NCBI GenBank assembly: GCA_964391675.1
Contig: CAYMMX010000002.1
Location: 124,001-188,000 of the forward strand
Length of the DNA: 64,000 bases
Direction: 5' to 3'
From: CAYMMX01 sp964391675
Lineage (GTDB): Bacteria > Cyanobacteriota > Vampirovibrionia > Gastranaerophilales > Gastranaerophilaceae
Shown: piece by piece, positions 37,101-44,720 of the stretch
Layout: each line of letters begins with the position of its first letter
How positions within the stretch are numbered: position 1 is the stretch's first letter
Translations under genes and position numbers: made by a program
The notes under the pieces: model-generated
Database searches by the model: none
What the model was told of the DNA's origin: nothing
The model's input: only the letters and a program-made list of their open reading frames with translations

Positions 37101-37488
37101 AAAAACCAAGAGGTTCAACACAGGAAAAATCTTCTTTAAGTTGTAAAATAAGGTATAAATCGGGTATAATATCATACTGGAAGTGTGATTTTGGAATAAA
37201 TATTTGTTCTTTGTCAAAAATGAGTCTAATATCGATTTTAATGTCTTGAATATAAATATCTGCGATATCAAGCTCTTCTAACACATTGTGGATGGTATAT
37301 AAGCTATATACATTATCTGCTTCAATCTTTTTTGAAAAAAGCATTTTCATTGCAAGTCTTGCACCCAGAACGTTTATAAAAGCTCTTTTTTTGGTACTTT
37401 CATCAACAAAGTCTATAGATGATAATCGAGCATCTTTTATGTCATCGTCATCTATTTTAATAATATTTTTTTTATCAAAAACAGCCAT
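34168..37488 (-). CDS. Large acidic membrane protein: DUF1822-like N-terminus and TonB-like C-terminus
   Basis: The 1106-residue protein has three parts. Residues 1-170 form a compact domain (INVLGARLAMKML, then DIYIQDIKIDIR, then DLYLILQLKE and EPLGFFEPKE) that resembles cyanobacterial DUF1822. About 170-890 is a very acidic, Ser/Asn/Glu-rich linker with short repeated D-E-E blocks. One membrane helix follows near residues 896-920, and the last about 130 residues (SISKIAWEIPEDL to the end) look like a TonB C-terminal domain, with INLNISGDGSLQSLNI and IDKIVLQSVKETL. The linker is long enough to span the cytoplasmic face or periplasm. It is the first gene of an operon with the sigma factor (57 bases on) and the zinc-ribbon ATPase. 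The domain calls are by eye. Confidence 0.65.
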   Translation of the reverse strand: MAVFDKKNIIKIDDDDIKDARLSSIDFVDESTKKRAFINVLGARLAMKMLFSKKIEADNVYSLYTIHNVLEELDIADIYIQDIKIDIRLIFDKEQIFIPKSHFQYDIIPDLYLILQLKEDFSCVEPLGFFEPKEIDKNNQNSECYFYEYEELNNVKNLKTFLKNYSPLKNASATTENIEKTELLFLSLIDKEISQEDKGFLFKQLADNISLREKFVELENFEIISKETAKSENLLQDGVLDIVAAQQVFDDESANATKQEVKAEVIGEVLSDLILDENTIEENPEEKEVKPKTEEDEDFMKELLGQDDDDENDDVVVIDDKDDNDKIDSKKEPEEIKFVEKTDILQDVISGVAAGSAIAGGIVASEALTAEEDILEVLSSGIDLANKVIDKSSEAATDIIENIDDFLENFENNSDSNETITSEEQEIEQYEDKDDDKQDKIEEVVEEIKEIELDLGKLDTELNLKEAEIILEEQTKSEIKNSSDDIFNLDSIDFSALDDNIHTTSNYEADTENKEDDLLEQSNEIFKTSDEFSDLDLIKPEEETNQNIENLDSADQITSISSEENSQLNEIISPIPDIDGLISSGEFSFESLKEKVDETLFEDKPNFEAYGIKEEDLHKIQESDKIDNLKENINDDSQNINFNSPDYDTSEKITFQEIDTPTPENISEDVNTEEIGILPELDMNVFDSQKEFPIENQAQADSKNTVFDLNDFDFDVLDNEIDPEFKNEIEEAALIKNKILNEDFDYENIERQIEEEEEKQKQLEKERLAKEKADLESINGTETDDFLSQVDDFLNNVDISDEDLLLVGKDNNSIESTLNSLGISNELADKELSTESIPFDNDMVFDTSSFASEEDEEVSSVEKKNDETLQLLFKGKQENRDKKPEDNSSTRKDKKMVIAASVASVVLVSVVIGGGIISSHKANVNNISATPIAVQNQIQDTTQNPDMNIDLSQQVPDMSTNANLAESIDNSQQVNTPRDMGQAVSDAFSSGPVNASISKIAWEIPEDLAYNDGFRSYLQIAGKNLKLNLQNNLLMATEMAYSNKVIINLNISGDGSLQSLNIATSSGSKQIDKIVLQSVKETLMYLKMPSNELRGKSINSTLIINF

Positions 37489-37567
37489 TTTATCTTGTAA
37501 ACCCAGTTTCTAAATACTTAGAGTAAGTAAGTTAATTTCCAGCTTAATTTTTACTCTCTAATATATA

Positions 37568-37596
37568 AGATTACAATTGATAAAAAAATATTCCAA
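37568..37596 (-). promoter_or_regulatory. Candidate promoter for the TonB-like/sigma/ATPase operon
   Basis: On the minus strand TTGGAA (37591-37596) and TAATCT (37568-37573) are 17 bases apart, leaving a leader of about 70 bases. The -10 box is imperfect and the region is AT-rich, so this is tentative. Confidence 0.4.
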
Positions 37597-37631
37597 AATG
37601 TTAAGAAATAATACAAAAAGATTAGATAGTA

Positions 37632-38075
37632 CTATTTAGAGGATTTTCCAATACCAAAAAATTCTTGAAAAAGATAAATTCCCCCATATGCAATTAAACC
37701 AGCTGCAGAAAATTTAGATAATGTTCCTTTTGTAAATACTGTAACAGCAGATAGTGTAAGAGGAATAACATTATTTGCCAGCATATATCCTGCTCCGCCA
37801 AAATATCCTGCCATACTTGAAAAGAACGAAGTAAAGTTTTCTTCTGTATGGAAGTTAAATATTTGTCTTTTTATTCCTGCTTTTATTGTGCTTGGACTAT
37901 CAAGCTTAGTATTTTCTATTAAATGCTTTTTCAATGAATTAGTTTTAATATTACTTTCAAGGTTCTTGGATTGCATTTTTCCGTTATTGTGAGATTCAAC
38001 GGCAATCAATGCTAAGCCGCCTAATCCGACTGCTTTTGCTAATAAACCTGTAGCTATATTTGTAATCCCTGCCAT
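37632..38075 (-). CDS. Hypothetical membrane-associated protein
   Basis: The 147-residue protein has a Gly/Ala-rich hydrophobic N-terminus (ITNIATGLLAKAVGLGGLALIAV) and two further hydrophobic stretches after residue 88 (FFSSMAGYFGGAGYMLANNVIPLTLSAV and SAAGLIAYGGIYLF). The middle is charged. No family is recognised. It begins three bases after the stop of the HEAT-like gene, so the two are co-transcribed. Confidence 0.55.
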   Translation of the reverse strand: MAGITNIATGLLAKAVGLGGLALIAVESHNNGKMQSKNLESNIKTNSLKKHLIENTKLDSPSTIKAGIKRQIFNFHTEENFTSFFSSMAGYFGGAGYMLANNVIPLTLSAVTVFTKGTLSKFSAAGLIAYGGIYLFQEFFGIGKSSK

Positions 38076-38078
38076 TTT

Positions 38079-38711
38079 TTATTTTTTACCTTTATTTTTT
38101 TGACTGTCTGTAATTTCAAAATCTTTTTTTGTTGTAATTTCATTTATTTTTAGTAATGCACTTGTTGCTTTTTGTTCATCTTGTTGAGTGGGGGTTTTTT
38201 GTCTTTGTATTTTTTGAAGAAGCGGAACACTGTTTGCGTTACCTGAGGCCATTTTTTGTTCAATCAAACTTATTGCTAAAAATCTTACTGGTTGGTATGG
38301 ATCTTGAAGCATTTTATTTAAAAGAGCATTTAATGCAACGTCATTTTTTCTGCTAGGGTCTTCTTTGAATCTTGCAAAAACTTCTTTTGCTCCGGCTAGT
38401 CTTATTTTGTTATCTTGTTCGCTTAAATGTTGTTCAAGAGTTTTAATATACTCATCTGTAAGTTCTACTATTTCTTTGGTCTCCTTGTTTTTGCTAACTT
38501 CCTGAACCGATTGTACAGCTGCAGGTTGTGCAAAATTTTGAGTATAATAATTTGGAGGGTAAGTTGGATTTGTAGAATAATTCGGAGCATTCACAGTAGC
38601 TACGGGAACATTTGCACCGGGAGTAGCAACAGATGGGTTAAATATTTGAATATTTACCCCTGAATAATTAGGAACCTGAACTGTTTGAGGATTTCCTGCA
38701 ATATCTACCAT
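38079..38711 (-). CDS. HEAT-repeat-like protein with Pro/Asn/Tyr-rich N-terminus
   Basis: The 210-residue protein has a low-complexity N-terminal third rich in Pro, Asn, Tyr and Val (NYSGVNIQIFNPSV, then repeated NYSTNP and NYYTQN), with no signal peptide. Residues from about 85 onward form helical pairs (TLEQHLSEQDNKIRLAGAKEVFARF; DVALNALLNKMLQDPYQPVRFLAISLIEQKM) like HEAT repeats, a protein-binding scaffold. Earlier in-frame GTG and ATG codons exist at 38729-38717, but AAAGG stands seven bases before the ATG at 38711. It lies upstream of, and is separated by 143 bases from, the TonB-like operon. Confidence 0.55.
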   Translation of the reverse strand: MVDIAGNPQTVQVPNYSGVNIQIFNPSVATPGANVPVATVNAPNYSTNPTYPPNYYTQNFAQPAAVQSVQEVSKNKETKEIVELTDEYIKTLEQHLSEQDNKIRLAGAKEVFARFKEDPSRKNDVALNALLNKMLQDPYQPVRFLAISLIEQKMASGNANSVPLLQKIQRQKTPTQQDEQKATSALLKINEITTKKDFEITDSQKNKGKK

Positions 38712-38835
38712 GTCCATACCTTTCATCACTTATTATTATAAAGTCTAAAATCATGTAATAATTGCTTTTTTAGGTAAATTTTAAAGAATTGTAAAGAAAT
38801 TAATATAGGTTATATTTTAAGTTTATTATATTCTA

Positions 38836-39144
38836 ATGGACAATTTTCTTAAAGAAAAAATGAATAAGTATTTAATAATTTGTAAATCATGCTGTAAATG
38901 TAAATATAATAAACCAATTTCTTTTTGGGATTGTTTACCTGAAGGCTGTAAATTAATTGGTCACTTTTTTCTTGAACGAGAAAAAATAAAGCAACAAGTA
39001 AGAAAGAAAAAAGAATTAATTATAGAACTTGAATCCAGTTTAAAAAACCAAAATGATAAAAAAGATAAAAGTATCGAAAATAAAATAACTAAACTGAACT
39101 CGGAAATTGGTAAATATAGTGACTTAGGTTCCTTTGACTGGTAA
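38836..39144 (+). CDS. Small Cys-rich hypothetical protein with coiled-coil tail
   Basis: The 102-residue protein has a Cys-rich N-terminal part (CKSCCKCKYN, then CLPEGC) that may bind a metal, followed by a Lys/Glu-rich helix or coiled coil (REKIKQQVRKKKELIIELESSLKN) and a short acidic end. The start is uncertain: ATG codons at 38836 and 38860 are both possible. A strong palindromic terminator begins at the stop codon. Confidence 0.5.
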   Translation: MDNFLKEKMNKYLIICKSCCKCKYNKPISFWDCLPEGCKLIGHFFLEREKIKQQVRKKKELIIELESSLKNQNDKKDKSIENKITKLNSEIGKYSDLGSFDW

Positions 39145-39184
39145 AAGAAGCCTCATTTGTTTTAAAACAAATGAGGCTTCTTTT
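39143..39184. terminator. Perfect 42-bp palindrome, bidirectional terminator
   Basis: Two exact 21-base complementary arms meet at 39163/39164, with a GCCTC core and T-rich ends on both strands. It lies between the convergent Cys-rich gene and the Ctp protease gene. Confidence 0.85.
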
Positions 39185-39199
39185 CTTTAAATATATTTT

Positions 39200-40423
39200 T
39201 TACTTATTATAGCAACTTTTTTTATTTATTAAATCTAATAAAACTTCATTGGCTTTTTTAAGTTGTTTATCATCTTTATTTTTAACATCATCTTCTGTTA
39301 ATTCTACTATAATATCCGGTTCGATTCCTTTTTTATTTATATCAGTTCCATTCGGGGTTAAATATTTCTGTATGGTAATGTTAACTCCAGAATTATTTGG
39401 TAATCTGTTAATTTCTTGAACCAACCCTTTCCCAAAAGATTTTTCGCCAACAATTACTGCTCTTTTATTATCTTTTAAAGCCCCACTTAGAATTTCACTT
39501 GCACTTGCAGATCCTTTATTTATTAAAACAACAATAGGTTTATTAGTTATTGATTTTCCAATTGATCTTTGGGTTTCTTTATAACCATCTCTGTCAACGG
39601 TGCTTACAATAACGCCTTTAGATAAAAGAAGATTTGCTATGTATATTGCATTAGTTAGTAATCCTCCCGGATTTGATCTAAGGTCAATAATATATCCCTT
39701 TTTGTTGCTATCCAGAATTATTGCATTTTCAAACTCTTTAGCCGCATTTTTACTAATGAAAGAACTCAATCTTATGTAGCTTATATCATCAGATAATTTT
39801 ATGTTATTAGGAACTTTATTTGAAACGGCTTTTAATTCAATTTCTTTTCTGACAATAGAATAATTTTTTAGAGAATCTTTTCTTTTAATTAAAAGATTAA
39901 CTGTGGTTCCTTCTTCACCTCTAATTTTGTCAGCAGCTTTGTCTATTGTAATCCCCTTTGTATTTACTCCGTCTATTTCGATAATTTCATCATCAGCTAA
40001 GAGGCCTGCTTTTTCTGCCGGAGAATCTTCAATAGGAGCAATAATCATTAACTTCCCTTCTTTAGTTGCAATTTGTATCCCTATTCCTTTTAAGGATCCT
40101 TTAATAGAACTTGTTTCTTCAGCAAATTCTTTTGGGTCTAAGAATTTGGTATAAGGATCATCAAGACTGGAAACCATTGTTTCAATTGCGACATATGCAT
40201 CTTCATTTGTTTTAATATGATTATCATATTTATGTCGCCAAGTGTTCCAATCTTGCATATTGTCTGTTTGATCTACATATTTAATATTTATAAGTCTCCA
40301 AACATTATCATATAAATCACTTGGTTGATAAGCAAATGCTATATTATTTACAATAAGTGAAATAAAAACTCCTAATATTCCAATTATTGATACATGTCTT
40401 TTAAAATTCTGCTTAATATTCAT
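39200..40423 (-). CDS. ctpA: C-terminal processing protease (S41, PDZ)
   Basis: The 407-residue protein has an N-terminal membrane or signal segment (HVSIIGILGVFISLIVNNIAFA), a PDZ domain (LKGIGIQIATKEGKLMIIAPIEDSPAEKAGLLADDEIIEIDG) and an S41 peptidase core with catalytic Ser in GSASASEIL and Lys in GEKSFGKGLVQ. It trims or degrades envelope proteins in the periplasm. The first codon TTG at 40426 is followed by ATG at 40423, which has GAGGAG nine bases before it. Confidence 0.93.
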   Translation of the reverse strand: MNIKQNFKRHVSIIGILGVFISLIVNNIAFAYQPSDLYDNVWRLINIKYVDQTDNMQDWNTWRHKYDNHIKTNEDAYVAIETMVSSLDDPYTKFLDPKEFAEETSSIKGSLKGIGIQIATKEGKLMIIAPIEDSPAEKAGLLADDEIIEIDGVNTKGITIDKAADKIRGEEGTTVNLLIKRKDSLKNYSIVRKEIELKAVSNKVPNNIKLSDDISYIRLSSFISKNAAKEFENAIILDSNKKGYIIDLRSNPGGLLTNAIYIANLLLSKGVIVSTVDRDGYKETQRSIGKSITNKPIVVLINKGSASASEILSGALKDNKRAVIVGEKSFGKGLVQEINRLPNNSGVNITIQKYLTPNGTDINKKGIEPDIIVELTEDDVKNKDDKQLKKANEVLLDLINKKSCYNK

Positions 40424-40534
40424 CAAACTTCACTCCTCAATCTTTTCCGGCTTTGTTAATAATTTAACCAGCACTCTAATATTATTACACACATAAAAGC
40501 TAAGATGTATTTTTTATAAAAAAGTTTCAATAAA

Positions 40535-40563
40535 TTGTAATAATATTTTTTTTGAGATAAAAT
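40535..40563 (+). promoter_or_regulatory. Candidate promoter for the 41-residue protein and its paralogue
   Basis: TTGTAA (40535-40540) and TAAAAT (40558-40563) are 17 bases apart. The first start codon is 45 bases downstream. Confidence 0.5.
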
Positions 40564-40607
40564 TATAAATGTTACATGTTAAATTTTAAACAAGCGAGGG
40601 AAGATTT

Positions 40608-40733
40608 ATGCACGAATATGTATTTAAAATGAAAAAAGGTGAAATAGAAATAGAACTTAAGTCGGATGATTTGGAATTTGTTGAGCAACAGCTTAATAAA
40701 TGGCGCGAAGATATTATGCAAAAAGGTAACTAA
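40608..40733 (+). CDS. 41-residue protein, short paralogue of the next gene's N-terminus
   Basis: The frame from ATG at 40608 to TAA at 40731-40733 encodes MHEYVFKMKKGEIEIELKSD followed by DLEFVEQQLNKW and a short tail. CGAGGG lies eight bases before the start. It aligns without gaps to the start of the following 254-residue protein (Y-x-F-x-x-K-K-x-x-I/D-I-x-x-E, then D-x-x-x-V-E-x-Q-x-x-x-W). The similarity and the good ribosome site argue for a real gene. The function is unknown. Confidence 0.7.
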   Translation: MHEYVFKMKKGEIEIELKSDDLEFVEQQLNKWREDIMQKGN

Positions 40734-40751
40734 AAAGAATAGGTAGAAGAA

Positions 40752-41516
40752 ATGTCCAGATATACATTTACATTTAAGAAAGATGATATTTTTGTTGAAT
40801 TTACAACTGAAGATAAAGATGTTGTAGAAAGACAATTTCAAATATGGGTAGCAGATGCAGATGATTATGCCCGTTATTGCAGAACAAAAATAAAATCAAA
40901 TGATTCGCTTAGACAGGTTATGGAGAGTAAACCTGAATTGGTTGCTCCTTTAGAAGAAAAAATTAATGAATTATCTAAAAATTCAGATATATCTCAGGAA
41001 GAATTACCTGAAAATATAGAAGAAAAAAATGATACACAAGTTTTTGATAATGCTTCAAATCTTTTAAAAACAATTAATATAATACAAAATGAAAAAAATG
41101 AAGCTTCACAAGAGTCCGAAGGCGAGTCAGGGATAGTAGAAGAAAAAATAATTGCTTCCGCTGATTTTGAAACTGTATTAGAAAAATCTATTGAAAATCC
41201 TACTTTTGAACCTGATAAAGTTAAAGATCAAGTATTTTTAAACTTGGTTCGTTCAAAAAATACAAACGATAAATTTCATTACTTAGTAATTACTGCATAT
41301 TATTTATCTGAGTTTGAAAAATTAGAAAGATTCTCATTAAAGCAGATTAATTCAAAATTAATGCAAAATTTATCGGAAGTGATAGATTCTGCCACATTAC
41401 AAGAGGCTTTAAATCAGAACTTAATAGAATTAGTACCTGATTTGACAGGTATTTCAGAGGTAACAGAATATAAATTAACGCATGTCGGTGAAGAATTTTT
41501 TGCAAAAAAAATATAA
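40752..41516 (+). CDS. Hypothetical protein sharing an N-terminal domain with the 41-residue gene
   Basis: The 254-residue protein has an N-terminal domain of about 40 residues matching the preceding small gene, an acidic low-complexity linker (about 75-140), and a C-terminal helical domain from about 155 (VFLNLVRSKNTNDKFHYLVITAYYLSEFEKLERFSLKQINSKL) ending in TEYKLTHVGEEFF. The C-terminal part looks like a winged-helix or a protein-interaction helical bundle. No signal peptide is present. It starts 18 bases after the 41-residue gene. Confidence 0.65.
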   Translation: MSRYTFTFKKDDIFVEFTTEDKDVVERQFQIWVADADDYARYCRTKIKSNDSLRQVMESKPELVAPLEEKINELSKNSDISQEELPENIEEKNDTQVFDNASNLLKTINIIQNEKNEASQESEGESGIVEEKIIASADFETVLEKSIENPTFEPDKVKDQVFLNLVRSKNTNDKFHYLVITAYYLSEFEKLERFSLKQINSKLMQNLSEVIDSATLQEALNQNLIELVPDLTGISEVTEYKLTHVGEEFFAKKI

Positions 41517-41619
41517 AAAGTGCTGGACATAATAAAAATTTTATATTAGGATAAAAAAATAGCCGAGGGGATGCAGACATAGTGTTTGTGTTTTAAGGCA
41601 GTGATAATAGAATAACCGC

Positions 41620-41706
41620 GCCCTGGTGGCGGAATCGGTAGACGCGTTGGACTTAAAATCCAATGGGGTTAATTACCTCGTGCCAGTTCAAGTCTGGCCC
41701 AGGGCA
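41620..41706 (+). tRNA. tRNA-Leu, anticodon TAA
   Basis: A 7-bp acceptor stem (GCCCTGG with CCAGGGC) ends in discriminator A at 41706. The anticodon stem TTGGA/TCCAA holds the loop CTTAAAA with anticodon TAA at 41654-41656, and a long variable arm follows, as in class II tRNAs. The 3' CCA is not encoded. Confidence 0.97.
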
Positions 41707-41783
41707 AATACTTCTTTTATTGAGAAGTAGAATTAAACTTTAGGGACATTTAATATTATGAATAGACTAAAAGTTTTATATTT

Positions 41784-41817
41784 AAGGACTTATCTCAAAC
41801 TGGGATGAGTTCTTTTT
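41784..41817 (+). terminator. Hairpin with T-run downstream of tRNA-Leu
   Basis: A 13-bp stem with a few G-U pairs (from AAGGACTTATCTC) and a five-base loop ends in a run of T. It lies between the tRNA and the next gene. Confidence 0.55.
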
Positions 41818-41834
41818 AAGTTTAGGAGGGATAT

Positions 41835-42203
41835 ATGAGAATTTCTTTTAATGACCAAAAAACAAATCAGCGTAATTTTACGGGAGCTGTTTACGGAGGA
41901 TTACCAAAAGAATTAGAAAAATATTCTAATTTAATAAAGTCTTACGGAGATACGTTTTTAAAAAGCTCAAATATTGATGTTTTTATTTCAGAGATGAAAG
42001 ATCAGGTTACAGGTAATGATTGTTTATTAATGGTATCAAAGTTACAAAAACCTATTAGGGGACTCTCTGCATTTAGTTCTCAGATTGAAACTTCTGAAAT
42101 AAAGTCTTTTCCTGACTTAATATACTATTTTAATGATGTGTGTGAAAAATCTATAGATTTATTTAATCATGCAAAAAAAGGATTCTTTTTAAAAGAATTA
42201 TAA
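41835..42203 (+). CDS. Small hypothetical protein with N-terminal F-T-G motif
   Basis: This 122-residue protein is not recognised. It starts with MRISFNDQKTNQRNFTGAVY; RISF and NFTGA resemble the short N-terminal motif found in three other proteins of the window. The rest is an alpha/beta mix with no signal peptide or membrane segment. AGGAGG lies upstream. The mgtE gene follows after about 50 bases. Confidence 0.6.
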   Translation: MRISFNDQKTNQRNFTGAVYGGLPKELEKYSNLIKSYGDTFLKSSNIDVFISEMKDQVTGNDCLLMVSKLQKPIRGLSAFSSQIETSEIKSFPDLIYYFNDVCEKSIDLFNHAKKGFFLKEL

Positions 42204-42260
42204 TTTGAAATAATTTTACTGTTAAAATATTTATTATATAATTAGCATATGAGGTCAGAT

Positions 42261-43628
42261 ATGCTAAATATAGAGAACACAGTAGAACGTATACGTGAAA
42301 TTATAGATGATGAGAATATTCAACAACTTTCAGAAGTTCTCAATGATTATCACTCTGCTGATTTAGCGGATATTTTTCCTGAACTTAAATCAGAAGAGCG
42401 TCTTTTGTGTTTTAAAAATATAGAAGAAGAAAAAGCTGCTGATATGATTGAATATTTATCACCTCAGCTTCAGGTTGAGTTGTTAGGTGATATTGATGAA
42501 GAAATGGCTTCAAGAATTATATCTAAATTGCCTCATGACTCTGCTGCAGACGTTTTGGGAGATATGGAAGATGTTGATAGTGAAACTTATTTAGATAAAC
42601 TTCCTGATAAATTTTCAGCAGAAGTCAGAGAACTTTTAACATATAACGAAGATACAGCTGGTGGTATTATGACACCGGTTGTAATGACTGTTAATGTTGA
42701 AATGACTGTTGAAGAAGTTTTATCATCAATACGAGTTCAAGCACAAGAAGATAGTCTGGAACTTTATTATGTTTATGTCGTTGATAAGCAAAACCACCTT
42801 CTGGGTGTAATTTCATTAAGAAAACTTTTAACTTCTCCTGTTAATCAAAGAGTTGAAGATATTATGATTACTGATATTGTAAGACTTCATGTTGATGATT
42901 TTCAAGATTATATAGCAGATATTTTTATGAAATATCAATATAATGCTTTACCTGTTGTTGATTTATATAATCGTTTAAAAGGGATGATTACTTGGGATGA
43001 TGTTCAGGATATTGTAGAAGAAGAAACAACAGAAGAAATATATACATCTTCGGGTATTTCAACAGACGTAGTTGATGAAGATGAAATTTTATCGGGTAAT
43101 ATTTTAAAAGCTATTCGTGCAAGAACTCCATGGCTTTTTATAACACTTGTCGGAGAATTTATTGCTGTTCAAGTTGGGAATCATTATGAAAGTACTTTGC
43201 ATGCGGTTCCGATTGTGGCAATTTTTATGCCTTTACTTGCAGGACTTGGTGGAAATATAGGAACACAAAGTATCACGCTTATGGTTAGAGGTCTTTCTAC
43301 CGGACAAGTAACACTAAGCTCAGCTTTCCATCATATATTTAGAGAAATGATGATAGGATTGCTTATTGGATTGGCTTTTGGACTTATGGTTGCTCTTGTT
43401 ACATGGGGATGGAGAGATAATATCTACTTAGGTATTGTTGTTGGACTTTCAATGTTAATTAATATGACAATGGCAACAGTTATAGGTACATTTACACCTT
43501 TTGCGCTAAAGAGTTTTAAAATTGACCCTGCAGTTGCTTCAGGTCCTGTAATTGCAACAACAATTGATGTTATGGGATTGGCAGTGTATTTCATATTAGT
43601 AACTATGTTTTTAGTTAAAATTATGTAA
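42261..43628 (+). CDS. mgtE: Magnesium transporter MgtE
   Basis: The protein of about 455 residues has the full MgtE plan: an N-terminal superhelical domain (to about 130, with ADMIEYLSPQLQVELLGDIDEE), a CBS pair (about 135-260), and five membrane helices after residue 280 with PLLAGLGGNIGTQS, a pore signature. It brings Mg2+ into the cell and is gated by cytoplasmic Mg2+. An ATG 12 bases upstream is in frame; the GAGGT before 42261 favours the later start. Confidence 0.95.
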   Translation: MLNIENTVERIREIIDDENIQQLSEVLNDYHSADLADIFPELKSEERLLCFKNIEEEKAADMIEYLSPQLQVELLGDIDEEMASRIISKLPHDSAADVLGDMEDVDSETYLDKLPDKFSAEVRELLTYNEDTAGGIMTPVVMTVNVEMTVEEVLSSIRVQAQEDSLELYYVYVVDKQNHLLGVISLRKLLTSPVNQRVEDIMITDIVRLHVDDFQDYIADIFMKYQYNALPVVDLYNRLKGMITWDDVQDIVEEETTEEIYTSSGISTDVVDEDEILSGNILKAIRARTPWLFITLVGEFIAVQVGNHYESTLHAVPIVAIFMPLLAGLGGNIGTQSITLMVRGLSTGQVTLSSAFHHIFREMMIGLLIGLAFGLMVALVTWGWRDNIYLGIVVGLSMLINMTMATVIGTFTPFALKSFKIDPAVASGPVIATTIDVMGLAVYFILVTMFLVKIM

Positions 43629-43721
43629 CTTGTAAAAATATATTAAGATTCATAGTCAAATAAGCAAGCTGAATTATTTACGGGTATTTTAGTAATTGTA
43701 GTGTGAAACGGAAAAATTACT

Positions 43722-44705
43722 ATGATTACTGCACTAAAGCAAAATAATATTAACTATAATTTTCGGAACTTTAACTATCAAAAAAATATAAGTAATAAAA
43801 ATATTTCTTTTAGTGGTATAAAGCCAAATACTATATACAAAACAATTGCTTCAATTCAGTTAGGTCTCATTTTTTATGCAGGAGGCTTATGTGATATTTT
43901 GAATTTTCAAACTGCCAAAAATACAAATAAGTATCAGTGGGATGAAAATGTAAGAATTTTAGCTGCAAGTTCACAATATAAGCCGGCGTTTACATTTTAT
44001 CAAGTAAATAATAAAACAAATAAGGTTGATAAAATATATTCTGACTATTTAAAAAAAATGTACAACAATATCAGCCAAGATAATTTTAACTCTATCGAAC
44101 AGGTAAATGATTCTTTAGTAAATAATGGTTATGATGTATCAAAATATAGATGTAAAGCTCAGCAGACACAAAGTCCAAAATTAAATATTTTTAATAAAAA
44201 TGATAAAAACAAAGACAGATTTATTGTGGTATTTTCTCAAAATAATCCTAAAGATAAAGAATTAATAGCTCTAAGTTCTAATGATTTTTTAAATAGTATT
44301 TCAAAAACTTACAACATACCGCAAGATAATATTTTAAACATATCAGCAGAAACCGGTAAAGATTTTAAAAATGGAATTAATTTAATTACAAGTAAAATAG
44401 ATAAATTAAAAAATAAAAATAATGTTGAATTAATGATTGTTTATAATGGACATGGTCACTCAAGATTCAATATAAATCCTTTATTTAAGGAGTATCAGGG
44501 TTCAAGAGAGGGACTTATTCTTGGAAAAAACTATACACCGGCTTTCATTTTCGGCATGTTGCACGAAAATGATGTAAAGCAATTTTTTAAGAAAAAACTA
44601 AAAGGGATTAAGACCTTATTTATATTAAATTCTTGTTTTTCAGGTGCCTGGACTGCTAAAAATACATTAATTTCTTCAAAAAAAATATTTAGTCATTTTG
44701 CATAA
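43722..44705 (+). CDS. Caspase-like (clan CD) cysteine peptidase homologue
   Basis: The 327-residue protein has the His/Cys pair of caspase-like peptidases: LMIVYNGHGHS (His244) and TLFILNSCFSGAW (Cys305), each after a hydrophobic strand, with an earlier strand RFIVVFSQ. The protein ends only 22 residues after the Cys, shorter than most relatives, which usually carry another strand and helix. The N-terminus has NISFSG (27-32), then a hydrophobic stretch (ASIQLGLIFYAGGL) that might be a membrane segment. Bacterial relatives include metacaspase-like, C13 and gingipain-like enzymes. Its target is unknown. Confidence 0.72.
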   Translation: MITALKQNNINYNFRNFNYQKNISNKNISFSGIKPNTIYKTIASIQLGLIFYAGGLCDILNFQTAKNTNKYQWDENVRILAASSQYKPAFTFYQVNNKTNKVDKIYSDYLKKMYNNISQDNFNSIEQVNDSLVNNGYDVSKYRCKAQQTQSPKLNIFNKNDKNKDRFIVVFSQNNPKDKELIALSSNDFLNSISKTYNIPQDNILNISAETGKDFKNGINLITSKIDKLKNKNNVELMIVYNGHGHSRFNINPLFKEYQGSREGLILGKNYTPAFIFGMLHENDVKQFFKKKLKGIKTLFILNSCFSGAWTAKNTLISSKKIFSHFA

Positions 44706-44720
44706 AGAAATTATTAAGTC

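Noticed and set aside
41709..41729. A 7-bp hairpin just after tRNA-Leu
   Set aside because: No T-run follows; it may aid tRNA processing but a better terminator-like hairpin lies at 41784-41817.
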